Shown here: positions 56,867 to 60,389 of the stretch, in pieces
Numbering within the stretch: position 1 is the stretch's first letter
Layout: every line of letters begins with the position of its first letter
From: a bacterium
GTDB taxonomy: Bacteria; SAR324; XYD2-FULL-50-16
Assembly (NCBI GenBank): GCA_018830885.1
Contig: JAHJRI010000274.1
Coordinates: forward strand, 1-60,389
DNA: 60,389 bases
Reading direction: 5' to 3'
Notes under the pieces: model-generated
The model's input: the letters and a program-made list of their open reading frames with translations, nothing else
Databases searched by the model: none
What the model was told of the DNA's origin: nothing
Program-made: the position numbers and the translations under genes

Positions 56867-58429
56867 TCAGAAATCGGGTGCCTGATAGAGGACCATGGCT
56901 TTTCTGCCGAAGGGGACCCCCAGCTTACGCATTTTCTGACGCAGGGTACCCGGTTTCAAACCCAGCAGGGCGGCTGCTCCTGATCTGCCTTCGACTCTTC
57001 CTCCGCTTTGTGTCAGTGCCTGCCGGATTGCTTCTGCAATGGTTTCGTCCAAGGGCCTGCATGTTGCCGGTGGAGATTGGTTGAGCGCTGTTGATGGTTC
57101 CGGTCTGGCCGGCTGGAGGTCATCAAAGGTTAATGGCTGATCCTGGTTGATGATCAAAGCCCTTTCAACAACGTTCTCCAGTTCTCTGACGTTGCCAGGC
57201 CAGTCGTGGGACAGGAGCCTGTCAAGTGCGGAGGGGGCTATTGTGGGCATATGAGACAGCAGGAGTTCCTTTGATTTCTTCTGGATAAAGTGGCGGACCA
57301 GCAATGGAATGTCGACTTTTCTGCTGCGGAGGGGGGGGATGGTAATTGGAAAAATTTTCAGACGGAAATAGAGATCCTCGCGAAACTCACCTTGCTGGAT
57401 CATCCGCGCCAGGTTCCGATGGGTTGCAGCGATGATCCTGCAATCGACACGAACCGGTTTTTCGCCACCGACCCGTTCGATCTCTTTGTCCTGCAAAACG
57501 CGCAAGAGGCGGACCTGTGCCTCCAGGGGCAGTTCTCCGATTTCATCCAGGAAGATAGTACCCCCGTCGGCGCGTTCGAACCGGCCCCGTTTACGCATCA
57601 AGGCCCCGGTAAAGGCTCCTTTTTCATGTCCGAAGAGTTCACTGTCCACCAGGGATTCTGAAATGGCCCCGCAGTTTACTTTGATAAAGGGACCCTCTCT
57701 CCGGGGAGAGCTGTGATGAATCGCCTGCGCGATAACTTCCTTGCCGACACCGGTTTCTCCCATCAACAACACGGGGCTGTTCTTGGGGGAAACCTGACGG
57801 ACGGCTTCCATGACATCTTTCAGTCCATACTCGGCGCCGATGACTTTCTGCTCTGTCAGTTTCAGCAGTTCATCCTCAAGATAGCGCTTATCGTCGACCA
57901 GCAGATTCTTCAATTGCTGAACCCTGCGATAGCGGATCCCATTCGTCAGGGCGATCCCCAGGGGCTCATTCAGCGAGGTCAGGAGCCTGACATGCTCAGG
58001 GGTATAGGCCACCTTTTTTTCACTGACGATGATCAGGGCTCCCATCCGCTTTCCGGAAAGCACCATCTCAATCACAATACTGGCGCTGCTTGGCCAGCCG
58101 AGCTCTGTCGGGATTCTGGATTGTTGCTGTCCCTCACTGTTGGTGTCATAGATCGTGATCCGCGGGTCGGTAAAGGCCGTTTTCAAACGAGCGATCTCGT
58201 TTTTCGTCACTGAGAGCCGGAGTGGCAGGGTATCGCAACTCGACAGGCTGGCAGTTGCAATGGTTTCGTATTCCTGTTCATCCGGCAGGTAGATGACGAA
58301 TCCCATAAAATCGGCAGGAATATAGTCCCGGATATAAAGCAGACAATCTCTCAGTGCTTCGCTGATTTCCAGGTTGCCACAGATGCGCAGTGTTGCCTCC
58401 CGGAAAAATATATTTTCATCAATGATCAC
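56867..58429 (-). CDS. Sigma-54-dependent activator with GAF domain
   Basis: An enhancer-binding protein of about 520 residues. The N-terminal part (to about 175) resembles a GAF sensory domain preceded by the ATLRICGNLEISEALRDCL segment common in deltaproteobacterial regulators. The AAA+ domain has Walker A GETGVGKE (about 224-231), the sigma-54 contact loop GAFTGA (about 271-276), FLDEIGELP and GEFREDLYFRLKIFP. The end is a Fis-type helix-turn-helix (SGAAALLGLKPGTLRQKMRKLGV). No receiver domain. Start GTG 58429 has GAGAACACTT upstream; TTG 58441 is an alternative. It faces the NMO-like gene across a spacer with a sigma-54 promoter. Confidence 0.93.
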   Translation of the reverse strand: MIIDENIFFREATLRICGNLEISEALRDCLLYIRDYIPADFMGFVIYLPDEQEYETIATASLSSCDTLPLRLSVTKNEIARLKTAFTDPRITIYDTNSEGQQQSRIPTELGWPSSASIVIEMVLSGKRMGALIIVSEKKVAYTPEHVRLLTSLNEPLGIALTNGIRYRRVQQLKNLLVDDKRYLEDELLKLTEQKVIGAEYGLKDVMEAVRQVSPKNSPVLLMGETGVGKEVIAQAIHHSSPRREGPFIKVNCGAISESLVDSELFGHEKGAFTGALMRKRGRFERADGGTIFLDEIGELPLEAQVRLLRVLQDKEIERVGGEKPVRVDCRIIAATHRNLARMIQQGEFREDLYFRLKIFPITIPPLRSRKVDIPLLVRHFIQKKSKELLLSHMPTIAPSALDRLLSHDWPGNVRELENVVERALIINQDQPLTFDDLQPARPEPSTALNQSPPATCRPLDETIAEAIRQALTQSGGRVEGRSGAAALLGLKPGTLRQKMRKLGVPFGRKAMVLYQAPDF

Positions 58430-58461
58430 AAGTGTTCTCAAATAGCAGTGTCACAAAACTG

Positions 58462-58499
58462 CTTTATAATACAGATTTGCACCAAACTGTATTATAAAG
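58462..58499. repeat. Perfect 13-bp inverted repeat, probable operator
   Basis: CTTTATAATACAG (58462-58474) and CTGTATTATAAAG (58487-58499) are exact inverted copies with a 12-nt spacer. It lies 20-33 nt before the activator's start codon, overlaps TATAAT sequences and the adjoining AGCAGT/ACTGCT pair (58444-58463). The geometry fits a dimer-binding operator of the activator gene. Confidence 0.65.
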
Positions 58500-58619
58500 T
58501 AGAAATTTCTATCTCATAGTAATAGTTTACCCTGTTTTGAGGCAAGCAGTTTCTGGAAACGGGGTTAGTGATGACATCAACCTGTTGATATAAAAGTCAT
58601 TGTAAAAGAGTAGACGGTC

Positions 58620-58635
58620 TGGCACCCTTTCTGCT
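58620..58635 (+). promoter_or_regulatory. Sigma-54 (-24/-12) promoter candidate
   Basis: TGGCACCCTTTCTGCT has the full TGGCAC element, GG and GC separated by the obligatory 10 nt, and TGCT at -12. It is directed toward the NMO-like gene (ATG 59069) and stands next to a divergent sigma-54 activator gene. If used, the leader is about 430 nt long. Confidence 0.6.
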
Positions 58636-58891
58636 ACTGAGTAGACTCAGATTGGAAAACAACCCGTTCACACTGCAACGGTTTCTGATCCGGCTGGTTC
58701 TGAAAAATAACAGTCTTCCTGGCAGGATACCCCGTTTGAATGAAAAAGCGTTGTTGTCATCAAACCGTTGTTGATTTTCAGGTTGAGACATATCAGGGGT
58801 TGAAAAAATGTGAGACAGCCCTTGCCTGATGTCCGGCAGGGACCTGAAATTTCGGTTCGGTTTAACCGCCTCTGTTTAAAAGTGCTGCTGC

Positions 58892-58976
58892 GGGGTATTG
58901 ACACCCCCTGGCGCTAACCGCCAGGCATTCCATGAATGCCGCGGATAAAACCGGCAGGGAGTCTGTCTGCAGACAG
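58892..58976 (+). other. Run of hairpins in the leader of the NMO-like gene
   Basis: Consecutive stems: GGGGT/ACCCC (58892-58907), CCTGGCG/CGCCAGG with loop CTAAC (58907-58925), GGCATTC/GAATGCC with loop CAT (58924-58940), GCCG/CGGC (58938-58955) and the perfect palindrome CTGTCTGCAGACAG (58963-58976). A further stem CCCTTGCC/GGCAGGG lies at 58819-58841. The neighbouring stems overlap by a few bases and could be mutually exclusive, like a regulatory leader or a cluster of operators. Confidence 0.5.
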
Positions 58977-59068
58977 TGAAAACCATAACAGTCAGGAAAG
59001 TCCGGAAACTTCAGCCGGTTATTCAGAAAGATAGAAATAATGAATCAGATAAAGCAAGGAGAAGCGGA

Positions 59069-60025
59069 ATGAAAACACGAATTACTGAACTACTGGGGGT
59101 TGATCATCCCATCCAGGTTGGAACCATGATGCACATCAGCAATGCTGAATTTGTTGCTGCCTGTGCCAATGCAGGTGTATTTGCCTGTATGGCCACGGCC
59201 ATGTTCCCCGATGAGGTTACGTTGCGGGATGAGCTGGCCAAAGCGAAGGATTTGACGGATAAACCGTTTGGGGTGAATGTCTCCCTTTTCCCGGGTCACG
59301 ATGCCAGAACAGTGGATGTGACACTTGATATTGTCGCTGAAGCGGGCATCAAGATCATTGAGACAGCCGGGCGCAGCCCCCAGCCGCATCTGGAGAAAAT
59401 CCGCCAGAACGGGGCTATTCATGTGCACAAGTGTGCCCGTCTGCGGGATGCCATCAAGGTGGATAAACTGGGTGTTGATATTGTCTCGATTGTTGGCGCG
59501 GAGTGCGGCGGACATCCGGGCATGGAAGATGTCAGCACACTGGTTCTGATCCCCGAAGCTGCCGCCAGTATCAAAGCCCCGTTGTTCGCAGGCGGTGGCT
59601 TCTGTGACGGAGCCACCTTGGTGGCTGGTCTGGCCATGGGAGCAGAAGGGGTGATCATGGGCAGCCGCTTTCTCAATACGGATGAGTGCCGGATTCATGC
59701 CAATACCAAAGAGCGATTTCTGAGAGCAGAGTTGACCGATACGATGGTGATTCAGCGATCCATCCACAGTCCGGTCCGGGTTCTGCAAAACGAGTGGGCG
59801 CTGAAAATTCTGGAGATGGAAAATAGCGGTGCAACCCTCCAAGACCTGCTGCCGAAACTATCCGGGCAGCTTTCCGGCCAATCCTGGCTGACCGGCGGGG
59901 ATGACGCGGTCTTTCCCTGTGGCCAGGTGATCGGTCGTGTCAAGGAGACACTGCCGATCAAAGCCCTGGTGGATAAGATTATTGCCGAGGCAGGTGCAAC
60001 CCGGAAGCGGCTGGCAGCTATCTAA
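59069..60025 (+). CDS. Nitronate monooxygenase family flavoprotein
   Basis: A 318-residue TIM-barrel FMN protein of the nitronate monooxygenase / FabK family. Seen: TRITELLGVDHPIQVGTM, FGVNVSLFPG, IKIIETAGRSPQPH, VGAECGGHPGMEDVS with the active-site-region His, FAGGGFCDGATLVAGLAMGA and GVIMGSRFLNTDEC. ATG 59069 has AAGGAGAAGCGGA upstream; a longer frame to 58976 is likely untranslated leader. Members oxidise nitronates or reduce enoyl-thioesters. Proximity to PfaD, which has the same fold, is suggestive but does not decide the function. Confidence 0.9.
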   Translation: MKTRITELLGVDHPIQVGTMMHISNAEFVAACANAGVFACMATAMFPDEVTLRDELAKAKDLTDKPFGVNVSLFPGHDARTVDVTLDIVAEAGIKIIETAGRSPQPHLEKIRQNGAIHVHKCARLRDAIKVDKLGVDIVSIVGAECGGHPGMEDVSTLVLIPEAAASIKAPLFAGGGFCDGATLVAGLAMGAEGVIMGSRFLNTDECRIHANTKERFLRAELTDTMVIQRSIHSPVRVLQNEWALKILEMENSGATLQDLLPKLSGQLSGQSWLTGGDDAVFPCGQVIGRVKETLPIKALVDKIIAEAGATRKRLAAI

Positions 60026-60389
60026 AGGGATTCAATTCCATCGGTCAGTGCTTCACCGGCTGATCGAGCCCGTCATTCGAATCTGAATGAAATACCTCCC
60101 CAGGGGCTTTGCAGGTGGACCGGTTACTGGGCACCTGCATGACAGAACGACCCCAAGAAAATCCTTGATCTTCTGATTCAGATCATAACTCAGCTCTCCT
60201 CTACGGCTTTAAGCTTTACAAATGCCCGTTTTTTGCGTTGGGCTCATGAATACTGGCGATCGATAACAACAGGCCTTTGCCGGGTGGAGACGGAACATGA
60301 GTTTTATTAGATCTTTAAAGGGTGTTGAGAAAAAACCGGCAAACGCTTATTATTCCTTGCTTTAAACGGAAGAACCTCTATAATGGTAT
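60026..60389. other. 364-nt end of window, one hairpin
   Basis: TGCAGGTG (60110-60117) and CACCTGCA (60132-60139) form an 8-bp stem that may end the NMO-like transcript, although no T run follows. A 22-codon ATG frame at 60298 (GGAGACGGAAC upstream) is too short to call. Nothing else was recognised. Confidence 0.4.

Noticed and set aside
60298-60366. 22-codon frame with GGAGACGGAAC upstream near the window end
   Set aside because: Too short and unsupported by any similarity.

Overview
The window is a contiguous piece of a bacterial chromosome, mostly housekeeping. Gene content suggests a Gram-negative deltaproteobacterium, probably Desulfobacterota (Desulfobacterales-like). The signs are LPS export (LptB), a system I cytochrome c maturation set, monomeric NADP-isocitrate dehydrogenase, many sigma-54 features, outer-membrane-type secreted proteins, and a PfaC/PfaD-type secondary lipid synthase of the kind seen in deltaproteobacteria. 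The taxon is inferred from gene families only; no 16S is present.

Layout. 0-3.1 kb: 3' end of a 5S rRNA, then rpsB, tsf and pyrH. 3.3-10.3 kb: a secreted protein, a CheY-type receiver, a two-gene secreted/coiled-coil pair, a MITE-like palindrome, a plant-type cystathionine gamma-synthase, a small membrane pair and a YbcJ-like S4 protein. 10.3-16.7 kb: full-length Lhr helicase, an orphan HicB, and a LIM/DA1-like zinc protein whose peptidase motif looks lost. 17.1-23.9 kb: a FliF-tail-like membrane protein, ccmD-E-F-G-H and a CcmI-like protein, a spermidine-synthase-fold protein and an M18 aminopeptidase. 23.9-29.4 kb: gcvH, an AT-rich 1.1 kb spacer, an FMN glutamate-synthase-like protein, hemB, scpA. 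29.5-34.7 kb: DUF177-rpmF-plsX-fabG-acpP-fabF-yggS, the usual fatty-acid cluster but without fabH and fabD. 34.8-42.4 kb: a predicted M30-like lipoprotein metallopeptidase, two small exported proteins, an asnS with two compensating frameshifts, a metallophosphoesterase, monomeric icd. 42.9-47.3 kb: lptB and smc. 47.4-56.0 kb: a 2305-residue PfaC-like megasynthase (KS-CLF-AT-four hot-dog dehydratase folds) and PfaD enoyl reductase. 56.0-60.0 kb: an HHE protein, a GAF sigma-54 activator and a divergent nitronate monooxygenase-like gene with a good sigma-54 promoter candidate and a hairpin-rich leader.

How the genes work together. The fatty-acid block supplies acyl chemistry (PlsX, FabG, AcpP, FabF). 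The lipid synthase has condensing, chain-length, acyltransferase, dehydratase and enoyl-reductase functions, but no ACP, ketoreductase or phosphopantetheinyl transferase in the window, so it must use partners in trans. The Ccm block builds periplasmic c-type cytochromes. The most interesting parts are the pfaC/pfaD pair without pfaA, the sigma-54 activator/NMO regulatory region (13-bp perfect inverted repeat, -24/-12 site, run of hairpins), the asnS double frameshift, the MITE-like element next to a promoter, and the degenerate DA1-like protein.
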